Positions 1 through 9,141 of a stretch of 64,000 nt of DNA are shown here, piece by piece. The notes under the pieces were generated by a model, which saw nothing but the letters and a program-made list of their open reading frames with translations, searched no databases and had not been told where the DNA came from. Each line of letters begins with the position of its first letter. The first letter of the stretch is position 1. The DNA is from Fischerella sp. CENA71. GTDB lineage: Bacteria; Cyanobacteriota; Cyanobacteriia; Cyanobacteriales; Nostocaceae. The translations under genes and the position numbers were made by a program. The stretch covers positions 62,001-126,000 of the forward strand of contig JANBVI010000078.1 of NCBI GenBank assembly GCA_024239075.1, written 5' to 3'.

Positions 1-765
1 CATCCTGTGGGGCCTGAAATATTGGCTGGGTTGATCGTTTTTCCGTTTAGCCAAGCTAAACAGGTACTGACACAGTATCGGAAATTTGTTGAATCAGCCC
101 CTGAGGAACTCAATGTGTGGGTAGTACTTCGTAAGGCTCCGCCACTACCTTTTCTTCCAGAGAATGTGCATGGCAAAGAGGTCGTCGTGCTGCCTGTCTT
201 TTATGCAGGTGATATTGCAGAGGGTGAGAAACTGATTGAGCCTCTCCGCAGTTTTGGTGAGGCTTATGGCGAACACATCGGCGTTCAGCCATACGTAGAA
301 TGGCAGCAAGCTTTTGACCCCTTACTGACACGCGGTGCGAGGAACTACTGGAAATCTCATAATTTCACAGAGTTGCAGGATGGAGTACTGGATGCGATCG
401 CGGAATCCGCAGGCAAACTTCCCTCACCACAGTGCGAAATCTTCATCGGATGCATTGCAGGGGAATCCAACCGCGTTCCGGCAGATGCCACAGCCTACTA
501 TCATCGGGATGCAAAATTTGTGCTTAACGTGCATGGGCGCTGGGATGATGTAGCGGACGATGAGAAGGGTATTGCCTGGGCACGTGAGTTTTTCCAAGCT
601 TCTGCACCTTATGCATCCGCTGGTGCCTATGTGAACTTCATGACCGAAGAGGAGGGCGATCGCATCACAGCGGCTTACGGATCTAACTATGATCGCTTGG
701 TACAGATCAAGAGACGGTATGATCCTGAGAACATTTTCCATCTCAACCAGAACATCAAACCCTGA
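1..765 (+). CDS. FAD-linked oxidase with BBE domain, C-terminal part (5' end outside window)
   Basis: The frame is open from base 1, so the gene starts upstream and the N-terminal FAD-binding half is not visible. The roughly 254 residues seen resemble the substrate-binding and C-terminal half of FAD-dependent oxidases of the berberine-bridge/6-hydroxynicotine oxidase type. The terminal motif RRYDPENIFHLNQNIKP is the usual end of a BBE domain, which helps position the flavin. Such enzymes oxidise sugars, alkaloids or other small molecules with O2; the substrate cannot be read here. Codon use looks somewhat more GC-rich than the AT-rich genes from 8 kb onward, although HIP1 octamers are present. 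A long attC-like inverted repeat begins 31 bases after the stop, so the gene may have arrived as a cassette. Family assignment is firm, function is not. Confidence 0.8.
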   Translation, partial: HPVGPEILAGLIVFPFSQAKQVLTQYRKFVESAPEELNVWVVLRKAPPLPFLPENVHGKEVVVLPVFYAGDIAEGEKLIEPLRSFGEAYGEHIGVQPYVEWQQAFDPLLTRGARNYWKSHNFTELQDGVLDAIAESAGKLPSPQCEIFIGCIAGESNRVPADATAYYHRDAKFVLNVHGRWDDVADDEKGIAWAREFFQASAPYASAGAYVNFMTEEEGDRITAAYGSNYDRLVQIKRRYDPENIFHLNQNIKP

Positions 766-795
766 GCGAACTTTGCTTTTATGGGTCTTTGAAAT

Positions 796-884
796 ACCTA
801 ACAACGCCCATGCACGCCGACCGCCGAGATTTGCTCGGTTGTAAAGCAGAGATTTCTAGCGGCGAGTGATGGGCATCGTTAATT
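796..884. repeat. attC-like imperfect inverted repeat
   Basis: An 89-base element begins with ACCTAAC, which matches the integron core RYYYAAC, and ends with GTTAATT, close to GTTRRRY with one mismatch. The two arms pair imperfectly: CGCCCATGCAC on the left and GTGATGGGCATCG on the right, with unpaired bases on one side. An inner hairpin CCGAG/CTCGG lies near the middle. Size, arm asymmetry and position just after a stop codon are what an integron attC site would show. No integrase gene and no second attC is visible, so it could be a solitary relic or another kind of structured repeat. Confidence 0.4.
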
Positions 885-919
885 ACCAATTTCAAACTAC
901 ATGCGATCGCCTAGCAACC

Positions 920-1843
920 TTACTCACCAATGAACTGAGCAATAATAGTGCGATGACGGGGACTGTTGTGAGTAATCGTAGGAGTTTGGAAACCCGCTTC
1001 TACTATTGCTCGCTCAATATCCAAACTGAAGTATTCATCTAAGTATGGCTCGGTGCTTTTGAGCAGCGTCAAAATATAGGGAGGCATTTTTTGATAAGCT
1101 TCGGCTTTGGGATTCATATCCATGATTGCCAAATGTCCACCAGGACGGAGCAAACGTCTTGCTTCGGTGAAAATTTGCCGAGTTGGTGACTGGGGTAATT
1201 CGTGACACATCAAGAAAATGGAGACTAAATCAAAAGAGGTGTCTGGTAAGCCAGTTGATTCAGCAGCGGCGTGAACCCAATTGATTTGGCGTTGCTGCTG
1301 TTGCGATCGATAGTTGGCAACTGCTAAGAAGTAAGGAGATAAGTCTACACCAGTGATTTGAGCTTGGGGGTACATGTCTTGTAAAGCAAAAGTACTCATA
1401 CCCACACTGCACCCCAAGTCGAGAATATCCTGTGGTGGGGTGAGAATTTGCTGCTTGAGGATATTATGGTAACTTTGACGCAGCTGGCTATCACCTTGTA
1501 CTCCTGCACCAGCCCAGATGGTAGCATGAACTGCATAAGCAGCAACTTCTACTTCTAAGGCCGCATCCCAGCTGAGATTGCCTTTGTCGTAGGCGTGAAA
1601 TGAAGTGACGTAGTATTCTGGGTATTTAAGTTGGGGATTTTGTACTTTTGCCAGTTCGCTTTCCCAATTGTGCGATCGCAGTACCTGTACTTGTTTTCTC
1701 CAAGGTACTCCAATTTTCTCTGCCCGTTTAATCATCATTTGACGGGCTTGGTGCTTGGCAAGGTTGTACAGTGGTTTAATTGCCAGTACTCCATTTACCA
1801 AGCGCGAAGCAAAGCCTGGAGTATTATTTACAGCCGTGTTCAT
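920..1843 (-). CDS. class I SAM-dependent methyltransferase
   Basis: This 307-residue protein has the Rossmann-type methyltransferase core. Motif I is DLGCSVGMS at about residues 142-150, followed by an acidic beta-2 end (TGVDLSPYF), a motif near SFDLVSIFLMCHELP, and a post-I region ending RRLLRPGGHLAIMD, typical of UbiE/Methyltransf_11 enzymes. The first 100 residues are a basic, family-specific extension of unknown role. It probably methylates a small molecule; the acceptor cannot be read from sequence. It stands alone on the minus strand, convergent with the FAD oxidase fragment. The start is the ATG that gives MNTAVNNTPG. Confidence 0.8.
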   Translation of the reverse strand: MNTAVNNTPGFASRLVNGVLAIKPLYNLAKHQARQMMIKRAEKIGVPWRKQVQVLRSHNWESELAKVQNPQLKYPEYYVTSFHAYDKGNLSWDAALEVEVAAYAVHATIWAGAGVQGDSQLRQSYHNILKQQILTPPQDILDLGCSVGMSTFALQDMYPQAQITGVDLSPYFLAVANYRSQQQQRQINWVHAAAESTGLPDTSFDLVSIFLMCHELPQSPTRQIFTEARRLLRPGGHLAIMDMNPKAEAYQKMPPYILTLLKSTEPYLDEYFSLDIERAIVEAGFQTPTITHNSPRHRTIIAQFIGE

Positions 1844-1948
1844 CAGTAAAGTTACTCAAATAGTCTGCTTTGTGTTGCAATCACAGAAAAGCCTGTTTAT
1901 TTGGATCATAAACCCCAAAGCGTTGCAAACTCTCAATTGCAAAAAACT

Positions 1949-2257
1949 TTAATTCTGCGGGAATTTTCGCACTTGATACTCAGAGAATTCTACTATTTGA
2001 GACTGAAATCCTAATTCTTGATTAAATTTTTCATCAATAGCATCTATTTCAGCTTGAGAGATCGCTTTCCATTGTTCTCTTGTTGCCCATTGGACTATTA
2101 GAATAATCTCACCCGTGTCATGGGGATTAATCCAAACTTCTTTTCCAAGGAAACCAGGATAACGAGCTAGTGCTGCTGTCCAAATTTCGGCGTCCTTTTG
2201 GATGTATTGTTCTCGGTGTTCAGGTGGTACTTTCACCCGCAGTAGTTCGATAATCAC
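1949..2257 (-). CDS. antibiotic-biosynthesis-monooxygenase-like protein, TIGR03792-type
   Basis: A 102-residue single-domain protein starting MIIELLRVKVPPEHREQY. The pattern of a strand, a Arg/Glu-rich helix (EQYIQKDAEIWTAALA), then GFLGKEVW and an ILIVQWATREQWKAIS stretch is that of ferredoxin-like dimeric alpha-beta barrels (ABM/Dabb superfamily). It looks like the cyanobacterial subgroup I remember as TIGR03792. No catalytic residues are defined for that group and no function is known to me. It reads in the same direction as the methyltransferase, 105 bases upstream of its start, so the two could be co-transcribed. Confidence 0.65.
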   Translation of the reverse strand: MIIELLRVKVPPEHREQYIQKDAEIWTAALARYPGFLGKEVWINPHDTGEIILIVQWATREQWKAISQAEIDAIDEKFNQELGFQSQIVEFSEYQVRKFPQN

Positions 2258-2392
2258 TCCTTTGAATCCCTATGTACGTTTGTCAGAATAGAGCTATAGT
2301 CTAGAGTAATTATCCTTGCAGCATTGGTTAATGGCTAGATGCAAAAGTAAGGTTCTTGTTTCTAGTGAGATAAAGATCAATAGGAATCAGGT

Positions 2393-2716
2393 ATGGACAG
2401 CAACAACTGGATGCAGCAGTTATTAATGCTTGGTATTGGTACAACATCCTTGGTAGCAGAGAAAATGAAACAAGTGAGCGATCAGTTAGTCAAGGATGGT
2501 AAACTCGACCCTGAGCAAGCAAAAGCAGTGATGGATGATATGGTAGACCAGTTAAAATCTGAGCAAGGTAATTGGGAAGCTAACATGCAACGACAAATGC
2601 GGAATATGATGCAGGATTTGGGCGTTGCGCGTCAATCAGAAGTGGATGAATTACGGGGTAGAATTGACCGATTAGAGCGTCAGATACGAGATTTAGAAAA
2701 TAAACTTTGGCGCTAA
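2393..2716 (+). CDS. phasin-like coiled-coil protein
   Basis: A 107-residue, highly charged helical protein. Residues 8-30 are amphipathic (LLMLGIGTTSLVAEKMKQV), the middle holds a KLDPEQAK linker, and the end is a heptad coiled coil (VDELRGRIDRLERQIRDLENKL). This is the layout of PhaF/PhaI-type phasin family proteins, which bind polyhydroxyalkanoate granules or act as small helical scaffolds. In cyanobacteria similar proteins are annotated only as phasin family, and granule binding is unproven here. Preceded by about 135 bases of non-coding DNA, so it probably has its own promoter. Confidence 0.65.
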   Translation: MDSNNWMQQLLMLGIGTTSLVAEKMKQVSDQLVKDGKLDPEQAKAVMDDMVDQLKSEQGNWEANMQRQMRNMMQDLGVARQSEVDELRGRIDRLERQIRDLENKLWR

Positions 2717-2893
2717 AGGCTGATTGCTAATGGTTAATGATGCAATTAAAAATTAATAATTTAGCAAATAAGCTATCTAAAATCCAAAATCTAAAATCTA
2801 AAATTTCCTCTTGGTGTGCTTTCTAATTTAAACTGAGTTTTATCCTACTGATTATGCTAAATTTTCAAACAAGCTAAGTAGGGAGGGCTTATT

Positions 2894-3430
2894 TTGAAAG
2901 CAATTTTACTCAGCGTGGGTTTCATGCTGGTCTGTGTTGTAGTTTTAGTTTTAGCGCAAATTGGCGGTGATAAACAAGAGTCTGCGATCGCTGTCCAACT
3001 CAAAGACGACACACCAGCACCCACTACAATGATTGAGAACAATACTCTGATTGCGAGCGATTTTATGGCTGATGCTAACTCTGAGGCTAACGTCGTTACC
3101 ACCCCTTCTGGGTTGAAGTACATTGATTTAGAAGAGGGGACTGGGGCGACTCCTCAACCAGGACAAACAGTTACAGTTCACTACACTGGTACCCTGGAAA
3201 ACGGTAAAAAATTTGATAGTTCACGCGATCGCAACCAACCTTTCAAATTTAAAATTGGACAGGGACAAGTGATCAAAGGTTGGGATGAAGGACTCAGTAC
3301 TATGAAAGTAGGTGGTCGTCGTCAGTTGATTATCCCAGCAGAGTTAGGTTATGGCGCTCGTGGTGCTGGCGGTGTCATTCCTCCTAACGCTACCCTCATT
3401 TTTGATGTGGAGTTATTGAAAGTTAGTTGA
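2894..3430 (+). CDS. FKBP-type peptidyl-prolyl cis-trans isomerase, membrane-anchored or exported
   Basis: 178 residues beginning at a TTG codon with a purine-rich ribosome site (GGGAGG) 8 bases upstream; no ATG in frame would retain the hydrophobic N terminus. Residues 3-22 form a membrane segment or uncleaved signal, 25-70 are a linker, and 72-178 are one complete FKBP domain. Hallmarks are [42 protein letters not shown] and the closing LIFDVELL. FKBPs catalyse proline isomerisation during folding; this one probably acts at the thylakoid lumen or periplasm side. A hairpin follows the stop and separates it from dnaB, which converges on it. Confidence 0.9.
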   Translation: MKAILLSVGFMLVCVVVLVLAQIGGDKQESAIAVQLKDDTPAPTTMIENNTLIASDFMADANSEANVVTTPSGLKYIDLEEGTGATPQPGQTVTVHYTGTLENGKKFDSSRDRNQPFKFKIGQGQVIKGWDEGLSTMKVGGRRQLIIPAELGYGARGAGGVIPPNATLIFDVELLKVS

Positions 3431-3435
3431 TTTTT

Positions 3436-3473
3436 GGTGGTTGGTTGTTGGTTTTTCTAAACAACTAACCACT
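3436..3473. terminator. bidirectional hairpin between FKBP gene and dnaB
   Basis: Arms 3436-3449 and 3460-3473 pair over 14 positions, with G-T wobbles, around a 10-base loop containing TTTTT. It lies between two convergent genes, immediately after the FKBP stop and before the dnaB stop, so it may end transcripts from both sides. Confidence 0.5.
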
Positions 3474-3478
3474 AACAA

Positions 3479-6319
3479 TTAATAATTCGGTTTAGCTAAA
3501 TTTTTGAACTTGGTAAATTGTGGGTCAAATAAAAGTTTGATCGTTCCAGTTGGTCCATTCCGATGTTTGGTAATATTAACTTCTGCAATACCTCGGTCAG
3601 GAGTATCGGGGTTATAATATTCATCTCTATACAACATTATTACTAAATCTGCGTCTTGTTCAATAGAACCACTTTCTCTCAAATCAGACATCATTGGACG
3701 TTTATTTGTCCGCGCTTCTACTCCTCGACTCAACTGAGATAAAGCTATGACTGGAACCGATAACTCACGAGCTAAACCTTTAATACTACGAGTAATTCTC
3801 GACAATTCTTGCACACGATTATCGCCTGCTCCTTCCATTAATTGCAAGTAATCTATAATAATTAATCCTAAATCTGAACCAACTTCGGCTTGCAAACGTC
3901 GCGCTTGAGAACGCATTTCTGTAACTGTAATATTCGGCGTATCATCAATAAAAATTGGCATTTCTGAAAGCAAGCCAATTGCACGACTTAAAGGTTCCCA
4001 TTGAGCTTGACTGATGCGTCCACTCCGCAAATAACCAGATTCTATTTCTGCTTCACTAGCGATTAATCGCTGTACCAATTGTTCTTTAGACATTTCTAAA
4101 CTAAAAATCGCAACTGGTAGTTTATATAAAGCAGCGACATTATAACCAAGGTTCAAGCAGAAGGCTGTATTGTGAACACAGATATCATTAGCAACAAAAT
4201 TATGTGTTTTGGGAATTGTTAAGTCATATACTTGCTTGTAACCTATTGATTCAATAGAAACAATTTCATCCCAATATATATCACTAGTAGCCAAATTTTG
4301 TAGTTGTAAATTTTCTAAAGCAGTTGCTAAAATCCAGAGGCGCTCCCTTTTTAAAGCACGTTTGCCAACATGCATATTTGTATATCCCTGAATACCAGCA
4401 CGCTTGGCTAAACTACTCCAAGGTTCATTGCCTTTAGCTAGTGCTATTTGTTCCCAAATCTCTACAGGAATTAGATCACGGTTAGTTTTATATCTCTTTT
4501 GCGAAATTGACTCTGCGACTTTTGCTAATGCAATTTCTTTGCCAAAAATTCCAATTTCTGAAATAAATGTTTTGATTGATAAAGCATCAGTGATATCTAA
4601 TTGCCAAGCTTGTCTGCGAGTATTATTGTATTTTACAGCACGTTTTTTCAGCCTAGCAATAATTCCAAACCTTAATAACAAATGTTGAATTTGTCTTGCT
4701 AATTTCTCACTGACTGTGGCATAACCTAGTTGTGATTGACCACTGGTAAGTAATGCTGCCCATCCATCTGTAGCAAAGAGACGATTGAGAAATAAAGCTA
4801 ATTGCGATCGCTCTAACTGAAAAACAATTTCTGGTATTATTTTCGCATGAGCATCTTTACCCCATAAACCTAATTTTTCCAACCAAATTGTCAGAGCATT
4901 TCGGCTAGTCTTGCTGATGCTAGGAAACCCATAAGGTGCAAATTCTTCTGGTTGAATTTGTACAAGCGTACACAGTTGTTTAAAAGTATCAGCATGGGGT
5001 ACACACTGTCCTTGTTGCCAAATACAAAATAAAGCTGGACTTACACCGAGTTCAAGACTTAATTTTCTAGCCGATAAACCTTGAGATTGAACTAAAGTTT
5101 TTAACCGTTGAGAAAACCGCTGTCTCTGAATAGCAATAAATTCTAAATCTCCTCGAACACAAAGTGATGGTGTGCGTTGTCCTTGAGAAGTTTCCCATCG
5201 CACAGTCAAACCACCAAAATCAGCAACCGCTTGGGAAAAGTCTACTTGCAGTAATGGATTACTGTTTGTAAATCGTGGAGTGCTATTAGTTAAACCGCCG
5301 TCACCTATTAAATAAGCTAGTAACTTAACTTCACATTCGCGGATGGTTTTTGTGCCGAATACATCTATTTTGCGGGGTACAGCAATCTGATCACCAACTT
5401 GCAAATTTTCTAATCTTTGCCAACCTTTAATAGTTAAGAATGGATGGGTAATTGTTGTTTCAATTGTTCTACCCAAGCGGGTTGTGACGCGGAAAACAGG
5501 TTTTATGCCATCATCTACAAATGCTGATGGTTGGGTAAAGCTAAATTTCCAGTTATCATTCAACGTCAATAACGAGCCACGACGTTGTTTATGCAATTCT
5601 TCAATAGTTGTAATTTGTCCATCTGCCAAGACAATTTCAGAATCAAAACTCAGACATTTTCCCATTGACGGCCTCCCAGCAACAATAATTAAATCAGAAC
5701 GCTGAAAGCCGCTAGTCATGGCGTCTAAATCATAAAATCCACAGGGAATACCCGGTAATGAAACACCTTGATGACGAGTTTCTATTTCTTCAAAAGCATT
5801 AACCAAACTATCAGAAATGTGAACTAAACCTGATTGGGGACGTTCTTGAGTAACAGCGAATATTTTTTGTTCTGCTTGATCGAGAATTACTGGTAATTCG
5901 CTTTCTGTTTGATAACCTAATTGCACAATTTCATTACCAGCTTTGATTAATTGACGCCGCATATATTTTTCCATCACCAATGAGGCTAAGGCGTCAATAT
6001 TAATAGCTGAAACTGTGCGATCAACTAAAGAAGCTAATTTATTTCTACCACCAACGCGATGCAATAAGTCATTGTCAGCTAACCAACTGGTTACTGACAG
6101 CAAATCTGTTGGTTTACCTTGATTATGCAGAATGACAGCAGCTTTATAGATATCTTTATGAGCGTTAATATAAAAAGAATCGGCAACTAAGCGATCGCTC
6201 ACCCGACTGATTGCTTCCGGATCGAGCAAAATTCCTCCCAATATCGCTTCTTCTACCTCAATATTTTGTGGAGGTAAGCGATCATTGCCTATTGCTTGAA
6301 AATTTAATTCTTCAGACAT
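3479..6319 (-). CDS. dnaB: replicative DNA helicase DnaB interrupted by an intein
   Basis: The 946-residue reading frame consists of an N-extein (1-221), an intein (222-717) and a C-extein (718-946). The exteins together are 450 residues, the normal DnaB length. DnaB is the ring-shaped hexameric 5'-3' helicase of the replication fork. The N-terminal domain starts LPPQNIEVEEAILGGILL. The Walker A motif GRPSMGK/T is split by the intein after its lysine, so no ATPase can form until splicing. Downstream are FSLEMSKEQL, LIIIDYLQLM (Walker B), the arginine-rich LSQLSRGVEARTNKRP and RESGSIEQDADLVIM. That last site, where the Synechocystis DnaB intein sits, is uninterrupted here. It lies downstream of rplI on the same strand, a common bacterial gene order. 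Confidence 0.97.
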   Translation of the reverse strand: MSEELNFQAIGNDRLPPQNIEVEEAILGGILLDPEAISRVSDRLVADSFYINAHKDIYKAAVILHNQGKPTDLLSVTSWLADNDLLHRVGGRNKLASLVDRTVSAINIDALASLVMEKYMRRQLIKAGNEIVQLGYQTESELPVILDQAEQKIFAVTQERPQSGLVHISDSLVNAFEEIETRHQGVSLPGIPCGFYDLDAMTSGFQRSDLIIVAGRPSMGKCLSFDSEIVLADGQITTIEELHKQRRGSLLTLNDNWKFSFTQPSAFVDDGIKPVFRVTTRLGRTIETTITHPFLTIKGWQRLENLQVGDQIAVPRKIDVFGTKTIRECEVKLLAYLIGDGGLTNSTPRFTNSNPLLQVDFSQAVADFGGLTVRWETSQGQRTPSLCVRGDLEFIAIQRQRFSQRLKTLVQSQGLSARKLSLELGVSPALFCIWQQGQCVPHADTFKQLCTLVQIQPEEFAPYGFPSISKTSRNALTIWLEKLGLWGKDAHAKIIPEIVFQLERSQLALFLNRLFATDGWAALLTSGQSQLGYATVSEKLARQIQHLLLRFGIIARLKKRAVKYNNTRRQAWQLDITDALSIKTFISEIGIFGKEIALAKVAESISQKRYKTNRDLIPVEIWEQIALAKGNEPWSSLAKRAGIQGYTNMHVGKRALKRERLWILATALENLQLQNLATSDIYWDEIVSIESIGYKQVYDLTIPKTHNFVANDICVHNTAFCLNLGYNVAALYKLPVAIFSLEMSKEQLVQRLIASEAEIESGYLRSGRISQAQWEPLSRAIGLLSEMPIFIDDTPNITVTEMRSQARRLQAEVGSDLGLIIIDYLQLMEGAGDNRVQELSRITRSIKGLARELSVPVIALSQLSRGVEARTNKRPMMSDLRESGSIEQDADLVIMLYRDEYYNPDTPDRGIAEVNITKHRNGPTGTIKLLFDPQFTKFKNLAKPNY
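4169..5656 (-). mobile_element. DnaB intein (496 aa) with LAGLIDADG endonuclease and HTH-like inserts
   Basis: The intein begins with Cys222 (CLSFDSEIVLADG, block A) and contains block B around TRLGRTIETTITHPFLT. It ends YDLTIPKTHNFVANDICVHN, with the splicing His-Asn pair followed by Thr718 as the first C-extein residue. All the residues needed for splicing are present. Between them lie two LAGLIDADG-type motifs, LLAYLIGDGGL at about 333-343 and LFLNRLFATDGWA at about 509-521, so the homing endonuclease looks intact. Between these motifs, about 395-460, is a segment that reads like an XRE/Cro helix-turn-helix (LSARKLSLELGVSPALFCIW). A second HTH-like stretch, WSSLAKRAGIQGYTNMHVGK, lies near 634-653. 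The extra DNA-binding parts explain a length well above a mini-intein. Confidence 0.93.
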
Positions 6320-6393
6320 ATAAAATTTAGATATTAGATTAACGTGACTATATTCCCTTATAGTCTAAAAATTTTTTACCTGTTGAATGCACA

Positions 6394-6416
6394 AAGACGT
6401 TGCATTGCAACGTCTT
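6394..6416. repeat. short palindrome of the cyanobacterial GACGTTGCA type
   Basis: Two 11-base arms, AAGACGTTGCA and TGCAACGTCTT, surround one base. It lies between rplI and dnaB and is related to the palindrome at 46618-46646. Such short perfect palindromes are dispersed through Nostocales genomes; the role is unknown. Confidence 0.6.
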
Positions 6417-6448
6417 CACAGCAAAAAATATATTTCGCAGTTACCAGT

Positions 6449-6469
6449 GATAACTGATAACTGATAACT
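6449..6469. repeat. heptanucleotide tandem repeat (GATAACT)x3
   Basis: Three perfect copies of GATAACT lie just downstream of rplI. Short 7-bp tandem repeats of this kind are common between genes of heterocystous cyanobacteria (STRR-like). No function can be assigned. Confidence 0.6.
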
Positions 6470-6479
6470 GTTTACTGAC

Positions 6480-6938
6480 TTAGCTAGCTACAACTTGAAT
6501 GTTAACTTTTGCTGTGACTTCAGTGTGTAGCTTAATTTCTGCTTCGTAAGTACCCAACCTGCTAATATCAGGTATAGAAATACCACGGCGATCCACTTCT
6601 AATCCGGTGGTTTGTTGGATAACATCGGCTACATCTTGAGTGGTGACAGTACCAAAAATAGCTTCTTTTTCACCAACTTGTTTGGCAATATTGAAGCTAC
6701 CAGCTTTTTCCAATGTTGCTTTTTGCTCTTGTGCTTGTTGCTTCAGTTCTAATTGTCGTTGGCGTTCAACTTCCCGACGGCGTTCTACTTGTTTGAGAAT
6801 ACCAGGAGTGGCAAAAGTTGCCATACTTTTGGGAAGTAAATAATTACGAGCATAGCCGGGAGCTACCTCTACTAAGTCGCCGGATTTACCCAACTTGCTG
6901 ACATCTTGAGTTAAAACTAACTGTACGCGTTTCGCCAT
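6480..6938 (-). CDS. rplI: 50S ribosomal protein L9
   Basis: 152 residues from the ATG giving [18 protein letters not shown], the expected N terminus of cyanobacterial L9. The frame is open 19 codons further upstream, but that part is not conserved in the family. The N-terminal rRNA-binding domain includes [20 protein letters not shown], followed by a long charged helix (about residues 45-80) and the C-terminal domain with [20 protein letters not shown]9 binds 23S rRNA near L1 and helps maintain reading frame. It lies 160 bases upstream of dnaB on the same strand; the gap holds a palindrome and a heptamer repeat. Confidence 0.96.
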   Translation of the reverse strand: MAKRVQLVLTQDVSKLGKSGDLVEVAPGYARNYLLPKSMATFATPGILKQVERRREVERQRQLELKQQAQEQKATLEKAGSFNIAKQVGEKEAIFGTVTTQDVADVIQQTTGLEVDRRGISIPDISRLGTYEAEIKLHTEVTAKVNIQVVAS

Positions 6939-7097
6939 TGTTTTTCTTTTTTCTGTTGTTGTCTTTAAAATCTCAATCTCTTGGGGTTTCAGCAAGATAG
7001 TTCACAAATAGTGTAGCTTTATCCCCAACAAGCTTTTGCTTATAGCCAATAAGCCTAAAGATCCTAGCGAAATGCAGGGTGCGATCGCAACCCATAA

Positions 7098-7871
7098 TTA
7101 AAATCTATCTTTCATTCCCCGCAAACGTGCAAAGGTTTGTATCGGATCATGGCTATTGACTGCTGATTGTAATTCTGGCTTTTCCCAGCGTAAAAAGGGA
7201 TTTGTCAGTTTTTCAACTCCTAAAAGTGAGGGAACTGTTGCTTCTCCTCTGCTGCGAGAGGTTTTCACTTGTTCGTAACGAGTTTGTAAATCAGGATTAT
7301 TACTGTCTACAGTCAGAGCAAATTGTAAATTTTTTAAGGTGTATTCGTGGGCGCACCACACCCGCGTAGAATCAGGTAAAGAACGTAGTTGACTCAGTGA
7401 GTCTGCCATCTGTGTAGGCGTACCTTCAAATAACCTACCGCATCCACCCGCAAATAGAGTATCGCCACAGAATAATTCTCCGATTTCGTCTGGATTCTGG
7501 GGAGGAAAATAATAGGCGATGTGAGCGCGGGTATGTCCGGGTACAAAGATAACTTCCCCGATTCTATCTGCAAACTGGACGCGATCGCCTGCTTGCAAAA
7601 ATACTTGTTGACCAGGAATTCTACCCCGATCCTCTATTCCACCATATACTGTTACTTGTGGAAATTTTTGTATCAATTCTTTATTACCACCGACGTGATC
7701 TGAATGATGGTGTGTATTAAAAATTGCTACAAGTTCTACTTCTAGTTCATGAAGTTTTGTTAAAACTGGTTTTGCTTCGGCGGGATCGACAACAGCGGCG
7801 ATATTTTGTTGGCGATAGCATAGCAGAAAGATGTAATTATCTGAAAGTGCTTCTAGACGGATTACTTGCAT
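7098..7871 (-). CDS. gloB: hydroxyacylglutathione hydrolase (glyoxalase II)
   Basis: 257 residues from the ATG giving [18 protein letters not shown], the standard start of this family; 13 codons upstream remain open but do not look conserved. It is a metallo-beta-lactamase-fold hydrolase that splits S-lactoylglutathione to lactate and glutathione in methylglyoxal detoxification. Metal ligands are visible in THHHSDH (residues 53-59), in [13 protein letters not shown] and in the [16 protein letters not shown] segment, and later in [14 protein letters not shown]. The C-terminal part (NPFLRW) is the glutathione-binding domain. It is a single gene, divergent from the glycan cluster. Confidence 0.93.
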   Translation of the reverse strand: MQVIRLEALSDNYIFLLCYRQQNIAAVVDPAEAKPVLTKLHELEVELVAIFNTHHHSDHVGGNKELIQKFPQVTVYGGIEDRGRIPGQQVFLQAGDRVQFADRIGEVIFVPGHTRAHIAYYFPPQNPDEIGELFCGDTLFAGGCGRLFEGTPTQMADSLSQLRSLPDSTRVWCAHEYTLKNLQFALTVDSNNPDLQTRYEQVKTSRSRGEATVPSLLGVEKLTNPFLRWEKPELQSAVNSHDPIQTFARLRGMKDRF

Positions 7872-8298
7872 TAACTGTGGTTCCTTAACTAGCAATCCCA
7901 TACCTAACAAAAGCTTGAGGCGAGTAGCACAAGCTATATAAAGTATTTATATTTTTGTAAATTATAGCCTGAATAGTTTTTAAAAAGCGGAAATTAACAA
8001 CCGTAATTTTACGGTAATTAGTTTTTCTCGTAGAAACACTAGATCAATTTATCAGTAAAATTTCTCTGGATATAAAAGCAGAGACAAAGTTAAATTTATT
8101 TTGGTTGTTTTGCGTAGGGAACACCAAAAAATCAATGAGCCAAATATTTCTCAATTGTAGAGTGCATCAGCATAGCTAATTCTATATATTCCCAGGTTTT
8201 TGTACTCCTAACACGCCCTAATCATAGGATGTTTTTTATTTTGAATGGGAAATTGGGCATAATTCACCCTGAATAAACATATTCTATTAATTAAAATA
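7872..8298. other. AT-rich intergenic region between gloB and the glycan cluster
   Basis: About 430 bases between divergent genes, so it must hold both promoters. No coding frame, RNA gene or strong palindrome was recognised. The part from about 7920 to 8110 is very AT-rich. Confidence 0.5.
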
Positions 8299-9141
8299 AT
8301 GGTGAATAAAACAAGAGGATTTATCACGATTTTAACAGGTCTGTACTCATTTCAAGACTGTATTCATTTTTTAGCTGCTGTGAGAAAATTTCATCAAGAA
8401 CCAATAATTATTCTTGTTGATCGCGTTCCGCAAATTTTGTATCCCTTACTCACAGCTTTTAAAAATGTAATTTTAAAGCCAGCGCCAAGCAATGAAAATC
8501 CCGTTTTAGCATCGCGACTCGCAAAAATTTATTTATATTCATTTTCTGAATTTGAGCAAACTATCTTTTTAGATTCAGACATTTGTTTGCTGACTAATAT
8601 TAATGATATATTTGAAGGCTTGAATAAATTTGATTTATTGTTAACAGAAGATGTCCAACCTGCTATTGCCAAAGCCACAAATTTGCTCAGAGGTAATCAG
8701 CAAGAAAATTTACCCAAGGTTTTGCAAATCCTACAATCTGTAGGTCTACCACTGCAAGAAAATAGTATTCAGTACAATGGTGGTTTGATCGCTTTTCGTA
8801 GAAATGAGATAATTCAGAACTTATTTACGGAATTTCAAAAGTATTTTAAAATTATTCAAAATCATCAAGATCAGCTTTTATTAAGAGATCAGGGAGCTTT
8901 TGCCGCTGCTATTGAAACTGTGCATCCGAAAATTAAGGTATTACCACCTACGTATAACTATTTAAGCAAGTGGAAAGACTGCTATCAAATTGAAGAAGAA
9001 ATTAAAGTACTTCACTGTACATACGCCTATAGACCTCAGTACGCCAAAAATCTTACTAGTTCAGTATACACAAAAGTATTTGATAAATTTGCAAAAGTTT
9101 TTATTCCTAATCAAGTTACTAATCATTGGCGTGGAAAATGA
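8299..9141 (+). CDS. GT-A fold glycosyltransferase, GT8-like
   Basis: 280 residues. The N terminus FITILTGLYSFQDCIHFLAAVRKF is the nucleotide-binding strand-helix start of GT-A enzymes, and FLDSDICLLTNI contains the DxD metal/nucleotide-sugar motif (residues 92-94). Further support comes from IQYNGGLIAFRRNE, which corresponds to the FNSGVmlid region of GT8 enzymes, and DQGAFAAAI. It probably transfers a hexose from a nucleotide sugar in the cytoplasm to a glycan carried further by the neighbouring genes. First gene of a same-strand cluster reaching 16929; the next start is 8 bases after its stop. Sugar and linkage cannot be read. Confidence 0.75.
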   Translation: MVNKTRGFITILTGLYSFQDCIHFLAAVRKFHQEPIIILVDRVPQILYPLLTAFKNVILKPAPSNENPVLASRLAKIYLYSFSEFEQTIFLDSDICLLTNINDIFEGLNKFDLLLTEDVQPAIAKATNLLRGNQQENLPKVLQILQSVGLPLQENSIQYNGGLIAFRRNEIIQNLFTEFQKYFKIIQNHQDQLLLRDQGAFAAAIETVHPKIKVLPPTYNYLSKWKDCYQIEEEIKVLHCTYAYRPQYAKNLTSSVYTKVFDKFAKVFIPNQVTNHWRGK

